NCBI GenBank assembly: GCA_017451265.1
Contig: JAFSPU010000009.1
Location: 1 to 64,000 of the forward strand
From: Clostridiales bacterium
GTDB lineage: Bacteria; Bacillota; Clostridia; Saccharofermentanales; Saccharofermentanaceae
DNA: 64,000 nucleotides
Direction of reading: 5' to 3'
Shown here: positions 17,238 through 25,758 of the stretch, in pieces
Layout: each line of letters starts with the position of its first letter
Position numbering within the stretch: position 1 is the stretch's first letter
Translations under genes and position numbers: made by a program
Notes under the pieces: model-generated
The model's database searches: none
The model's input: the letters and a program-made list of their open reading frames with translations, nothing else
What the model was told of the DNA's origin: nothing

Positions 17238-17666
17238 ATGGCTAAGAAAATTGCAGGTTATGTAAAACTTCAGATTCCTGCAGGCAAAGCTACACCCGCG
17301 CCGCCGGTAGGACCAGCTCTTGGACAGCACGGTATCAACATCGCGCAGTTCGTTAAAGAGTTTAATGAGAGAACCGCTAAGGATGCCGGACTCATCATTC
17401 CTGTAATCATTACAGTATATGCTGACCGTTCCTTCACTTTCATTACCAAGACTCCTCCGGTGCCGGTACTTCTTAAGAAGGCCTGCAACATTGAGAGCGC
17501 TTCAGGTAAGCCTAACACACAGAAGGTTGCTACAATCTCTTTCGAAGAATGCAAGAAGATTGCAGCTATCAAGATGGTCGATACAAATGCATCTTCTATC
17601 GAGTCCTGTGCCGAGATGGTAGCAGGTACAGCAAGATCCATGGGTATCGTTGTAACTAGAGACTAA
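17238..17666 (+). CDS. rplK: Ribosomal protein L11
   Basis: A 142-residue GTPase-centre protein: [20 protein letters not shown], then [18 protein letters not shown], and a C-terminal [14 protein letters not shown] at 17229 would add three residues, but it lies in the GGGAGGT ribosome site, so the ATG at 17238 is chosen. rplA follows after 17 nt. Confidence 0.97.
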   Translation: MAKKIAGYVKLQIPAGKATPAPPVGPALGQHGINIAQFVKEFNERTAKDAGLIIPVIITVYADRSFTFITKTPPVPVLLKKACNIESASGKPNTQKVATISFEECKKIAAIKMVDTNASSIESCAEMVAGTARSMGIVVTRD

Positions 17667-17683
17667 GGAAGGAGAGACTGTAG

Positions 17684-18376
17684 ATGAAAGCAGGTAAGAG
17701 ATATACAGAAATCGCTAAGCTTGTTGACAGATCAGTAGCTTATGATCCTTCCGAGGCAGTTAAGCTTATTGAGCAGACAGGTAAGGCAAAGTTCGACGAG
17801 ACTGTAGAGCTTCATGTACGTCTGGGTGTTGACTCCCGTCACGCTGACCAGCAGGTTAGAGGTGCGGTAGTACTTCCTCACGGTACAGGTAAGACAAAGA
17901 AGGTTCTCGTTTTCGCAAAGGGCCCCAAGGCTGACGAGGCTACAGCAGCTGGTGCTGACTTCGTAGGTGCTGAGGATATGGTTCAGAAGATCCAGTCCGA
18001 GAACTGGTTTGACTTCGATGCAGTTGTTGCAACTCCCGACATGATGGGTGTTGTAGGACGTATCGGTAAGGTTTTGGGTCCTAAGGGCCTCATGCCTAAC
18101 CCTAAGTCCGGAACTGTTACAATGGATGTTACTAAGGCTATCAACGATATCAAGGCCGGTAAGGTTGAGTATCGTCTTGATAAGACAAACATCATCCACT
18201 GCCCCATCGGCAAGGTTTCTTTCGGTGAGGAGAAGCTCCTCGAGAACCTCAATGCCATCATGGAGGCAATTGCTAAGGCAAAGCCTGCCGCAGCAAAGGG
18301 ACAGTATTTCAAGAATGCTACCATCGCTACAACGATGGGTCCCGGTATCAAGTTGAACGCACAGAAGTACGTTTAA
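17684..18376 (+). CDS. rplA: Ribosomal protein L1
   Basis: A 230-residue L1-stalk protein with the signature [14 protein letters not shown] and TKTNI-like region ([16 protein letters not shown]). Length is standard. In many bacteria L1 represses its own operon; no clear L1 site is seen upstream of rplK. The L10 leader lies between it and rplJ. Confidence 0.97.
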   Translation: MKAGKRYTEIAKLVDRSVAYDPSEAVKLIEQTGKAKFDETVELHVRLGVDSRHADQQVRGAVVLPHGTGKTKKVLVFAKGPKADEATAAGADFVGAEDMVQKIQSENWFDFDAVVATPDMMGVVGRIGKVLGPKGLMPNPKSGTVTMDVTKAINDIKAGKVEYRLDKTNIIHCPIGKVSFGEEKLLENLNAIMEAIAKAKPAAAKGQYFKNATIATTMGPGIKLNAQKYV

Positions 18377-18399
18377 TCTTGAATTAACTAACAATTAAA

Positions 18400-18502
18400 T
18401 ATCTTTCATGCCTAAGACAGCTGCAGGAGACTGCCGCCGAGGAATGAAGTTTAGAACTAATAAGTTTGAACTTTAACCCTTATGTCTTACGGCATAAGGG
18501 TT
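18400..18502 (+). ncRNA. Ribosomal protein L10 leader with attenuator
   Basis: Upstream of rplJ, CCTAAGACAGCTGCAGGAGA and CTGCCGCCGAGGAATGAAG reproduce the conserved core of the Firmicutes L10 leader, a binding site for L10(L12)4. It is followed by a perfect 10-bp inverted repeat (AACCCTTATG at 18475-18484, CATAAGGGTT at 18493-18502) and a T-containing tract. The hairpin should act as the terminator that L10 binding favours. Confidence 0.88.
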
Positions 18503-18531
18503 TTAAAATCTTATAAGGAGGTAAATAAGAA

Positions 18532-19131
18532 ATGCCCAGTGAGAAAATCCTTGCGGCTAAGAAGCAGGTTGTTGCTGATCTCGTTGAAGAGTTCAAGAGT
18601 GCTAAGACATTCGTATTCGTAGCATCCCGTGGTCTTACCGTTGAGCAGGATACAAACATGAGACGTGATCTGAGAGCCGGTAACGTTAAGTTCCAGGTTA
18701 TCAAGAACACAGTTCTCCGTCTCGTATTCAAGGAGCTCGGTATCGATGGAGTAGACGAGATTTTTGAAGGCCCTACAGCTGTAGCATATTCCGAGGATGT
18801 TGTCGCTCCTGCGAAGATCATTGCGAAGTTTGCTGAAGATTTTGAGCCTTTGCAGATCAAGGGCGGTGTTATTGACGGTAAGGTTGCTTCCGTTGATGAG
18901 GTCGTTGCTCTTTCCAAGGTTCCGGATCCCGAGACACTCTACAGCCAGGTCGTTTATGGTTTGCTTTTCCCTTTTACAAAGCTTGCCATGCTCGTTAAGG
19001 CAGTAGCAGAGAAGAAGCAGGAAGAAGACGGTGCACCCGCACCTGCAGCAGAAGAAGCACCTGCAGCTGAAGAGGCAGCTCCCGCCGAGGAAGCACCTGC
19101 AGCTGAAGAAGCAGCTCCTGTAGAAGCCTGA
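18532..19131 (+). CDS. rplJ: Ribosomal protein L10 with Ala/Glu-rich tail
   Basis: A 199-residue stalk base protein; residues 1 to about 163 are the normal L10 fold with the C-terminal helix that binds L7/L12 dimers. Residues 164-199 are an extra low-complexity tail built of Ala, Glu and Pro (EEAPAAEEAAP-like units). AAGGAGG precedes the ATG at 18532. It is expressed with rplL under the L10 leader. Confidence 0.95.
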   Translation: MPSEKILAAKKQVVADLVEEFKSAKTFVFVASRGLTVEQDTNMRRDLRAGNVKFQVIKNTVLRLVFKELGIDGVDEIFEGPTAVAYSEDVVAPAKIIAKFAEDFEPLQIKGGVIDGKVASVDEVVALSKVPDPETLYSQVVYGLLFPFTKLAMLVKAVAEKKQEEDGAPAPAAEEAPAAEEAAPAEEAPAAEEAAPVEA

Positions 19132-19180
19132 TAAGGCACAACAAAATTAAAACTAAATCATTAAATGGAGGAATTTTAAA

Positions 19181-19558
19181 ATGGCTAGTGAGAATATCAC
19201 AAAGATCCTCGATGAGATCAAGGCTCTTTCCGTAACAGAGCTTTTCGACCTCGAGAAGGCAATTGAAGAAGAGTTTGGCGTATCTGCAGCAGCTATGGTT
19301 GCAGCAGCTCCTGCAGCTGGCGGTGCAGCTGGCGGCGCTGAGGAGAAGACAGAGTTCACAGTTATGCTCAAGAGCTTCGGTGACGCTAAGATGGGCGTTA
19401 TCAAGGCTGTTAAGGATGCTATGGGTCTCGGCCTTAAGGATGCTAAGGAGCTCGTTGAGAAGGCACCTGTTGCCCTCAAGGAGAACGTATCCAAGGATGA
19501 GGCTGATGATCTCATGAAGAAGCTCGCTGATTGCGGCGCTGAGCTCGAGCTCAAGTAA
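19181..19558 (+). CDS. rplL: Ribosomal protein L7/L12
   Basis: A 125-residue stalk protein: N-terminal dimerisation helices, Ala/Gly-rich hinge (about 35-52), and C-terminal domain with [20 protein letters not shown] and [15 protein letters not shown] for elongation-factor binding. A GGAGG site precedes the ATG. The strong terminator that follows ends the operon; rpoBC is not downstream as it often is. Confidence 0.97.
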   Translation: MASENITKILDEIKALSVTELFDLEKAIEEEFGVSAAAMVAAAPAAGGAAGGAEEKTEFTVMLKSFGDAKMGVIKAVKDAMGLGLKDAKELVEKAPVALKENVSKDEADDLMKKLADCGAELELK

Positions 19559-19587
19559 TTCTTCGGGATTATTAACGTCAATTAATA

Positions 19588-19622
19588 AAGAGGCTGTCTC
19601 TTATGAGACGGCCTCTTATTAT
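19588..19622 (+). terminator. Terminator after rplL
   Basis: Stem AAGAGGCTGTCTC (19588-19600) pairs with GAGACGGCCTCTT (19605-19617) around a TTAT loop, then a T-rich stretch follows. It ends the L11-L12 operon. Confidence 0.9.
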
Positions 19623-19638
19623 TTATATTAAAGAAGTA

Positions 19639-19667
19639 TTGACTTTGGTTGGTATACCTTATATAAT
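19639..19667 (+). promoter_or_regulatory. Promoter of the tRNA pair
   Basis: TTGACT (19639-19644), 17-bp spacer, TATAAT (19662-19667), with the first tRNA base 16 nt further on. A strong stable-RNA promoter. Confidence 0.88.
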
Positions 19668-19682
19668 CTTCAAGCGATTTAT

Positions 19683-19759
19683 GGCGGCATAGCTCAGTTG
19701 GCCAGAGCGTCCGGTTCATACCCGGCAGGTCGTAGGTTCGAATCCCACTGCCGCTACCA
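19683..19759 (+). tRNA. tRNA-Met (CAT), elongator type
   Basis: 77 nt including an encoded CCA. Acceptor GGCGGCA pairs with TGCCGCT; D stem GCTC/GAGC; anticodon loop TTCATAC; T loop TTCGAAT. The pattern resembles the elongator tRNA-Met of Bacillus, though a CAT anticodon can also belong to tRNA-Ile2. Two stems carry a non-pair by my reading: T27-C43 in the anticodon stem and A51-C63 in the T stem. Confidence 0.9.
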
Positions 19760-19769
19760 TTTTTCGAAA

Positions 19770-19844
19770 GGCCCGTTGGTCAATCGGCTAAGACGTCGCC
19801 CTTTCACGGCGGAGTGACGAGTTCAACTCTCGTACGGGTCACCA
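19770..19844 (+). tRNA. tRNA-Glu (TTC)
   Basis: 75 nt including CCA. Acceptor GGCCCGT pairs with ACGGGTC; anticodon loop CTTTCAC gives TTC; T loop TTCAACT. It lies 10 nt after the tRNA-Met in the same transcript. Confidence 0.94.
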
Positions 19845-19852
19845 GAAAAATG

Positions 19853-19886
19853 AAGGGCTGTCTCTTACCGGGACGGCCTTTTTTTA
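19853..19886 (+). terminator. Terminator of the tRNA operon
   Basis: AAGGGCTGTC and GGGACGGCCTT form a G-U-containing stem followed by seven Ts. The T-tract merges into the extended -10 promoter of the next gene. Confidence 0.87.
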
Positions 19887-19895
19887 TGCTAAAAT
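19887..19895 (+). promoter_or_regulatory. Extended -10 promoter, probably leaderless start
   Basis: TGC directly before TAAAAT (19890-19895) forms an extended -10 element. The ATG at 19902 is six bases further, so the transcript should begin at the start codon; no ribosome site exists. No good -35 box is visible because the terminator occupies that place. Confidence 0.6.
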
Positions 19896-19901
19896 TCACC
19901 T

Positions 19902-21119
19902 ATGCTTAGAAAGAAATTATTATCAGTAGCACTCGCATTAACAATGCTGTTTACCATGAGCATGTCTGTAGTGGCAGACGGCTGGAATTATGATGTCGAG
20001 TATTTTATTAGAGGACTGTATCAGGGCTGTCTCGAGCGTGAAGCTGACGAGGCCGGCCTTATGTACTGGTACGGAAGGATCACATCAGGAGAGATCACAG
20101 GTAAGCAGGCAGCTTACGGATTCTTCTACAGCCAGGAGTTCCTTAACAGTCTTCCCATGATGACGGAAGACCAGGTTATCAACAGATACTACAACGTCTT
20201 CCTCGGAAGATGGGCTGAGCCCGAGGGCCTCGCTTACTGGACGCAGATGCTGCACAGCGGAGGCGGACCGGATGAGCTTTTCGCAGGCTTCGCAGACTCC
20301 CAGGAGTTCCTCGGCAGATGTAATGCTGCAGGCATAGACGCGGGACCGCACCTTAACGTACCTAACGTCACTTCCTACTGGGGCCCGTATTCCACGGCGT
20401 TCAACCTGTTAAGGCTCAGAGGGTGCACCATCGACGATGCAGCCGTGATCAACTCCATAATCGACCAGTGCAACTATTGGACGAGCCTCGAGTACTCGGG
20501 ATCCCCCGATGCGCTGCACTACCAGCTGGGCGGCAAGAACCTGATGCCCGGAAGCGGAATCGACTGCTCGGGCTTCGTAACGGCTATCTATAAGAGAGCG
20601 CTCGGTACGCAGATCATGGGTTACGGTGAGGTCTACAACGCCGCTATCTACACATCTTCGCAGGTACAACGCGGATCATGGATTGCAGGACCTGACAGAT
20701 GTCCTCCGATGACAGAGGGCGTTTACTCCACAATCGGTGACTTCGGCCGCCCGGTTTACACGGACCGCTACGGCATCTCCTCGGCTTATGCCATGAATAC
20801 GTTCCAGTGGCACCATTACCTTAATGCGATCGGCTGCACGGGTAATTCGTATCTCACATGGAGAATCGGCAATTATTCGCAGGAGGAGATCGAGACTGTA
20901 CTTAACACCAGAGGCTTCAAGCCCGGCGATATCATTATGTGGTATACATCCGCAGTAGACGCGGTTCACTCGGATCATATAGGCATCTACGCCGGCAACG
21001 GTATGGTATGGCACTGCACATCGATGCTGGACAACGGCGTTCAGCTGACGCCTATCAGTTTCATGGGAAGTTACGAGGGAACGAGTCTGCAATACTGTCG
21101 AATTTATCACATGACTTAA
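19902..21119 (+). CDS. Secreted DUF4214 - NlpC/P60-type hydrolase
   Basis: A 405-residue exported protein. A signal peptide (about 1-25) is followed by two DUF4214-like units (about 33-140: EADEAGLMYWYGRI and AEPEGLAYWTQML), a fold often found in surface or adhesive proteins. The C-terminal half has the NlpC/P60 triad: C222 in GIDCSGFV, H359 in SDHIGIY and H371 in VWHC. It probably cleaves peptidoglycan stem peptides or a related amide bond; the roughly 130-residue insertion between Cys and His is large. It stands alone between the tRNA terminator and the ABC genes. Confidence 0.85.
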   Translation: MLRKKLLSVALALTMLFTMSMSVVADGWNYDVEYFIRGLYQGCLEREADEAGLMYWYGRITSGEITGKQAAYGFFYSQEFLNSLPMMTEDQVINRYYNVFLGRWAEPEGLAYWTQMLHSGGGPDELFAGFADSQEFLGRCNAAGIDAGPHLNVPNVTSYWGPYSTAFNLLRLRGCTIDDAAVINSIIDQCNYWTSLEYSGSPDALHYQLGGKNLMPGSGIDCSGFVTAIYKRALGTQIMGYGEVYNAAIYTSSQVQRGSWIAGPDRCPPMTEGVYSTIGDFGRPVYTDRYGISSAYAMNTFQWHHYLNAIGCTGNSYLTWRIGNYSQEEIETVLNTRGFKPGDIIMWYTSAVDAVHSDHIGIYAGNGMVWHCTSMLDNGVQLTPISFMGSYEGTSLQYCRIYHMT

Positions 21120-21129
21120 AATCCTATCG

Positions 21130-21138
21130 TGTTATAAT
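21130..21138 (+). promoter_or_regulatory. Extended -10 promoter of the ABC exporter operon
   Basis: TGT precedes TATAAT (21133-21138). The ATG at 21147 lies eight bases after the -10 box and has no Shine-Dalgarno sequence, so this too looks leaderless or nearly so. Confidence 0.6.
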
Positions 21139-21146
21139 ACGTTTCT

Positions 21147-22883
21147 ATGGGAAATGTTAAGACAATACTTAAGTCTGTAAGGGATAATAAGAAGGCGACA
21201 ATACTCTCACTGGTATTTATATTGGGTGAGGTATTTCTCGAGGTTTTGATTCCTTATATCACCGCGCTCCTTGTTAACAGGATCAAGGAAGGCATCGACA
21301 TGAATTACATCCTGAAGATGGGTGCGATCATGGTAGCTGCAGCCGTTGTTTCTTTGGGATGCGGTATTCTCGCAGGTCTGTTCTCGGCCAAGGCATCTGC
21401 AGGTGTTGCCAGAAACTTAAGAGCGGATGTATTTGCCAGGATTCAGAATTTCTCATTTGCCAATGTCGATAAGTTCTCATCATCATCTCTGGTTACGAGA
21501 ACTACTACTGATATTACCAACGTACAGAATTCATATATGATGTGCATCAGGATCGCGGTAAGAGCGCCTATGATGCTCATCTTCTCGATAATAATGGCAT
21601 CTATCATGGGCGGAAAGCTCGCGCTGACATTCGCGGTAATCATTCCTGTTCTCGCTTTCGGTCTTATCATGATCGCCAAGAAGGCCATGCCCGCATTTGT
21701 GGCGGTATTTAGAAAGTACGATAAGCTTAACGAGTCCGTGGAGGAAAATGTCCGCGGCATGAGAGTCGTTAAGGGCTTTGCCAGGGAAGACTACGAGATC
21801 AGGAAGTTCTCGACAGCTTCCGAAGACATCATGAAGGACTTCACCAAGGCAGAGAGGATAGTCGCACTGAACGGACCGCTTATGCAGTTCTGCCTGTACT
21901 TCAATATGCTCTTCGTTCTCTTCGTAGGTTCCAAGCTCGTAATGACCGGTTCCGGTATCGATGTAGGACAGATGTCAGCAATGATCACATACGGCGTGCA
22001 GGTTCTTATGTCGCTTATGATGATCTCCATGATCTACGTTATGCTTACGATGTCCCTTGAGTCCATTAAGAGACTTGCCGAGGTTCTTAACGAGGAACCC
22101 ACGATCACGAATCCTTCCGAGCCTGTTATGGAGGTTAAGGACGGTTCCATCGACTTTACCGATGTACACTTCAAGTATTCCGAGCATGCCGAGAGAGAGG
22201 CTCTGTTTGATATAGACCTTCACATCGATTCCGGCATGACAGTAGGTGTGCTCGGAGGCACGGGTTCGTCCAAGACCACATTCGTCCAGCTTATCCCGAG
22301 GCTTTATGATGTCACTTCCGGTTCCGTTAAGGTAGGCGGCATCGATGTTAGAGAATATGATCTTAATACCTTGAGGGATGCAGTATCTGTGGTGCTGCAG
22401 AAGAATGTCCTGTTCTCGGGAACTATCAAAGATAACCTGCGCTGGGGTAATGAGAATGCCACTCAGGAGCAGATTGAGGAAGCATGCCGTCTTGCTCAGG
22501 CTGATGATTTCGTCCGTTCTTTCGAGAACGGATACGATACTTTCATAGAGCAGGGAGGTTCCAATGTCTCCGGCGGACAGAAGCAGAGACTGTGTATCGC
22601 AAGAGCGCTTCTTAAGAACCCTAAGATCCTGATCCTCGATGACTCGACATCCGCCGTCGATATGAAGACGGATGCTCTCATAAGGAAGGGCTTCAAGGAA
22701 TTCATTCCCGATACTACAAAGATAATAATCGCACAGCGTGTAGCTTCCGTTATGGATGCTGACATGATCGTGATACTCGACGGCGGTAAGATCGTTGCCA
22801 CAGGCAAGCACGATGAGCTCCTTGAGACATCCGAGATCTACCGCGAGATATATGAACAACAGACGAAAGGAGGATTGGAGTAA
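21147..22883 (+). CDS. ABC exporter half-transporter, degenerate-site subunit
   Basis: A 578-residue fusion of six membrane helices (about 15-310) and an ATPase domain (about 335-570). Walker A is GGTGSSKTT and the signature is VSGGQKQR. Walker B reads ILILDDSTSAVD: the catalytic Glu is Asp, as in the degenerate site of heterodimeric exporters of the BmrCD or TM287/288 kind. The next gene starts inside its stop codon and supplies the intact catalytic site. The substrate (lipid, drug or peptide) is unknown. Confidence 0.92.
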   Translation: MGNVKTILKSVRDNKKATILSLVFILGEVFLEVLIPYITALLVNRIKEGIDMNYILKMGAIMVAAAVVSLGCGILAGLFSAKASAGVARNLRADVFARIQNFSFANVDKFSSSSLVTRTTTDITNVQNSYMMCIRIAVRAPMMLIFSIIMASIMGGKLALTFAVIIPVLAFGLIMIAKKAMPAFVAVFRKYDKLNESVEENVRGMRVVKGFAREDYEIRKFSTASEDIMKDFTKAERIVALNGPLMQFCLYFNMLFVLFVGSKLVMTGSGIDVGQMSAMITYGVQVLMSLMMISMIYVMLTMSLESIKRLAEVLNEEPTITNPSEPVMEVKDGSIDFTDVHFKYSEHAEREALFDIDLHIDSGMTVGVLGGTGSSKTTFVQLIPRLYDVTSGSVKVGGIDVREYDLNTLRDAVSVVLQKNVLFSGTIKDNLRWGNENATQEQIEEACRLAQADDFVRSFENGYDTFIEQGGSNVSGGQKQRLCIARALLKNPKILILDDSTSAVDMKTDALIRKGFKEFIPDTTKIIIAQRVASVMDADMIVILDGGKIVATGKHDELLETSEIYREIYEQQTKGGLE

Positions 22884-24823
22884 TGCCGCCAAGAGGTGGA
22901 GAAGGCGCCGGCTTAGGCCAGGGCAAAGAAGGCTATAACCAGGGCTTCGGCGGGCTCGGAAGAGCTCTGAAGATGTTCTTCGGATTTTATCCGAAGATGG
23001 GAAAAGCAGCTGTATTTTGCATTATATTCTCCGCTGCCGTATCAGCAGCACCCCCGATCTTCCTTCAGAAGGTCCTCGCCATCGTTATCGATGGTGTAGA
23101 GGGAGGCGTTTCCTGGGAAGCAGCACGTCCGGAGATCGTAAACAATCTCATCATCCTTCTGGTGATGTATGCTTTGGCTTTGATCCTGTCTGTTATTGAG
23201 ACACAGATCATGGCTGTTATGACTCAGGGTTACCTTGATAAGCTCCGTAAAGAGATGTTCGGAGGCATGCAGCGCCTGCCTATTAAGTACTTCGATACAC
23301 ATAAGCACGGCGATATCATGTCCCATTACACGAACGACAGTGATACCTTAAGACAGCTCGTGTCGCAGGCATTCCCCGCGCTTTTAAGATGCGGTACCAT
23401 CGTTCTCGGCGTATTTGCTCTGATGCTCTATTACAGCATTTGGATGACGCTTGTGCTGGTAGCAGGTGTATTCCTGATGTTCTACCTGACAAAGTTCGTC
23501 GGCGGAGGTTCTGCCAAGTACTTCGTTAAGCAGCAGGAGGCCGTAGGTAAGACCGAGGGTTATATCCAGGAGATGGTAAACGGTCAGAAGGTCGTTAAGG
23601 TCTTTAACCACGAGGACAAGTCCATCGATGAGTTCAATCAGATCAATAACAGCCTGTTCGAAGATTCCTGGAGAGCGAACGCATATGCCAATGTACTGGC
23701 TCCTATCATCGGTAACGTTGGTAATATCATCTACGTTGTACTCGCTATCGTAGGCGGACTGCTGATCCTGTTCAAGGCTCCGAGCCTTTCGATCTCAGGT
23801 CTGGCGTTTGATGTTTCCGTTCTGGTTCCGTTCCTTAACATGTCCAGACAGTTCACGGGTAATATCAACCAGCTCACCATGCAGATCAACTCTGTCGTTA
23901 TGGCAGGCGCCGGTGCACAGAGAGTATTCTCTCTGATCGATGAGAAGCCCGAGACTGACGACGGCTATGTTGCTTTGGTTAACTGCAAGACAGATGCTAA
24001 CGGCGAGGTAACTGAGACTGAGGAGCGTACAGGCCACTGGGCATGGAAGCATCCCCACCAGGCTGACGGCACTGTTACTTACAAGCTTCTTGAGGGTGAC
24101 GTCGAGATGGTGGATGTCGACTTCGCTTATGAGGAGGGTCATGATGTCCTGCATGATGTAAGCGTCTTCGCTAAGCCCGGACAGAAGGTCGCATTTGTCG
24201 GCGCCACGGGTGCGGGCAAGACCACGATCACGAACCTTATCAACCGTTTCTATGACATAGCTGACGGTAAGATCAGATACGACGGAATCAACGTTAATAA
24301 GATAAAGAAGAGGGACCTTCGAAAGTCCCTGGGTCTCGTACTGCAGGAGACGAACCTGTTTACGGGCACGGTTATGGATAACATCAGATACGGCCGCTTA
24401 AGCGCAACTGACGACGAGTGCAGGGAGGCTGCCAAGCTTGCGGGTGCGGATGACTTCATCACGCGACTTCCCGAGGGTTACGACACACTGCTTACCAACA
24501 ACGGTGCCAATCTGTCGCAGGGTCAGCGCCAGCTCCTCGCTATTGCGCGTGCTGCAGTAGCCGATCCGCCGGTAATGATCCTTGATGAGGCTACGTCCTC
24601 TATCGATACACGTACTGAGTCCATCGTTCAGAAGGGTATGGATAAGCTCATGGAGGGCAGAACGGTATTCGTAATCGCTCACAGACTGTCCACCGTAATG
24701 AACTCCGATGTGATCATGGTTCTTGACCACGGACGCATCATTGAGCGCGGTTCTCATGATGAACTCATCGCCAAGAAGGGTACATACTATCAGCTTTATA
24801 CAGGAGCGTTCGAGCTCGAGTAA
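22883..24823 (+). CDS. ABC exporter half-transporter, catalytic-site subunit
   Basis: A 646-residue partner of the preceding gene. A Gly-rich N-terminus (MPPRGGEGAGLGQGKEG) precedes six membrane helices and an ATPase domain with Walker A GATGAGKTT, signature LSQGQRQ and Walker B VMILDEATSSID with the catalytic Glu. An extra hydrophilic stretch (about 365-400) lies before the ATPase domain, as in BmrD-type subunits. The signature has Ser-Gln-Gly rather than Ser-Gly-Gly. ispE follows 8 bp later. Confidence 0.92.
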   Translation: MPPRGGEGAGLGQGKEGYNQGFGGLGRALKMFFGFYPKMGKAAVFCIIFSAAVSAAPPIFLQKVLAIVIDGVEGGVSWEAARPEIVNNLIILLVMYALALILSVIETQIMAVMTQGYLDKLRKEMFGGMQRLPIKYFDTHKHGDIMSHYTNDSDTLRQLVSQAFPALLRCGTIVLGVFALMLYYSIWMTLVLVAGVFLMFYLTKFVGGGSAKYFVKQQEAVGKTEGYIQEMVNGQKVVKVFNHEDKSIDEFNQINNSLFEDSWRANAYANVLAPIIGNVGNIIYVVLAIVGGLLILFKAPSLSISGLAFDVSVLVPFLNMSRQFTGNINQLTMQINSVVMAGAGAQRVFSLIDEKPETDDGYVALVNCKTDANGEVTETEERTGHWAWKHPHQADGTVTYKLLEGDVEMVDVDFAYEEGHDVLHDVSVFAKPGQKVAFVGATGAGKTTITNLINRFYDIADGKIRYDGINVNKIKKRDLRKSLGLVLQETNLFTGTVMDNIRYGRLSATDDECREAAKLAGADDFITRLPEGYDTLLTNNGANLSQGQRQLLAIARAAVADPPVMILDEATSSIDTRTESIVQKGMDKLMEGRTVFVIAHRLSTVMNSDVIMVLDHGRIIERGSHDELIAKKGTYYQLYTGAFELE

Positions 24824-24831
24824 ACGCGTTC

Positions 24832-25758
24832 ATGAAGACTTCTTATGACACGACTGCATTTGCCAAGATAAACCTTTTCTTAAGGTGCTGCGGCAAATAT
24901 GATAACGGATACCACAGGCTTTATATGCTCATGCAGCAGATCGGCCTGGGTGACGATATCTTTATTGAGTTCGATGATGACAGGGACTTCGGGATCGAGA
25001 TTGAGTCCGGGGTGGATATCCCCAGTGAGAAGGACCTGGGCTATAAAGCCGCCAAGGCGTTCTACGATGCTTTCACGGAGAAACTCAGAAGCTCGGCCAA
25101 GCCCGTGCCGAGGTTTCCTTTTACGTTTATCAGGGAGACTAAGAATGTTCCTTCCCAGGCGGGACTCGGAGGCGGCAGTTCTGATGCGGCTGCGGTCCTG
25201 CAGATACTGCAGCAGCACTTTGATTATCCTTTGAGTGAAGACGAGATGATAAAGATAAGCAGCAGACTCGGTGCCGATGTACCGTTCTTCCTTACGGGCG
25301 GCACATGCATTTGCGAAGGCGTAGGGGAGATCGTGACTGAGCTTCCCGATCTTTCCGGAGTGAATATCATCCTCGTTAAGCCCGAGGTCGGCGTGGGTAC
25401 CAAGGAGTGTTACGAGCTTTCCGATGAGACCCCTGCGGTCTTTGATGAGGAAGCTTATAAAGAGCGCATGAATGAGATCTTTAATGATGAGAAGAAACTG
25501 CCCGTGGAGCGCATCAGGGAGGCTGAGCCTGAACTTATCAATGACCTGCAGGCGCCAGCCGTAAAGCTTGCTCCCGTAATCGCAGATCTTATTGGCGCAG
25601 TAAAAGAAACCGGCTCGCTTTTTGCAGCGATGACCGGTTCCGGTAGTTGCGTATTCGGTATTTATGAGGATGAGAAGTCCGCTTCTGAAGCTGAGGCGGC
25701 GCTGAAGGAAGACCCCCGTACGTCAGGCTGTCAGATTATCCCTTCTGTTCTGATCTGA
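24832..25758 (+). CDS. ispE: 4-diphosphocytidyl-2-C-methyl-D-erythritol kinase IspE
   Basis: A 308-residue GHMP kinase of the MEP isoprenoid pathway. AFAKINLFLRCCGKYDNGYH is the substrate region, QAGLGGGSSDAAAVL the ATP-binding GHMP loop, and TGSGSCVFGIY the C-terminal motif. It probably shares the transcript of the ABC genes. Its last 36 bp overlap the converging GNAT gene. Confidence 0.95.
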   Translation: MKTSYDTTAFAKINLFLRCCGKYDNGYHRLYMLMQQIGLGDDIFIEFDDDRDFGIEIESGVDIPSEKDLGYKAAKAFYDAFTEKLRSSAKPVPRFPFTFIRETKNVPSQAGLGGGSSDAAAVLQILQQHFDYPLSEDEMIKISSRLGADVPFFLTGGTCICEGVGEIVTELPDLSGVNIILVKPEVGVGTKECYELSDETPAVFDEEAYKERMNEIFNDEKKLPVERIREAEPELINDLQAPAVKLAPVIADLIGAVKETGSLFAAMTGSGSCVFGIYEDEKSASEAEAALKEDPRTSGCQIIPSVLI

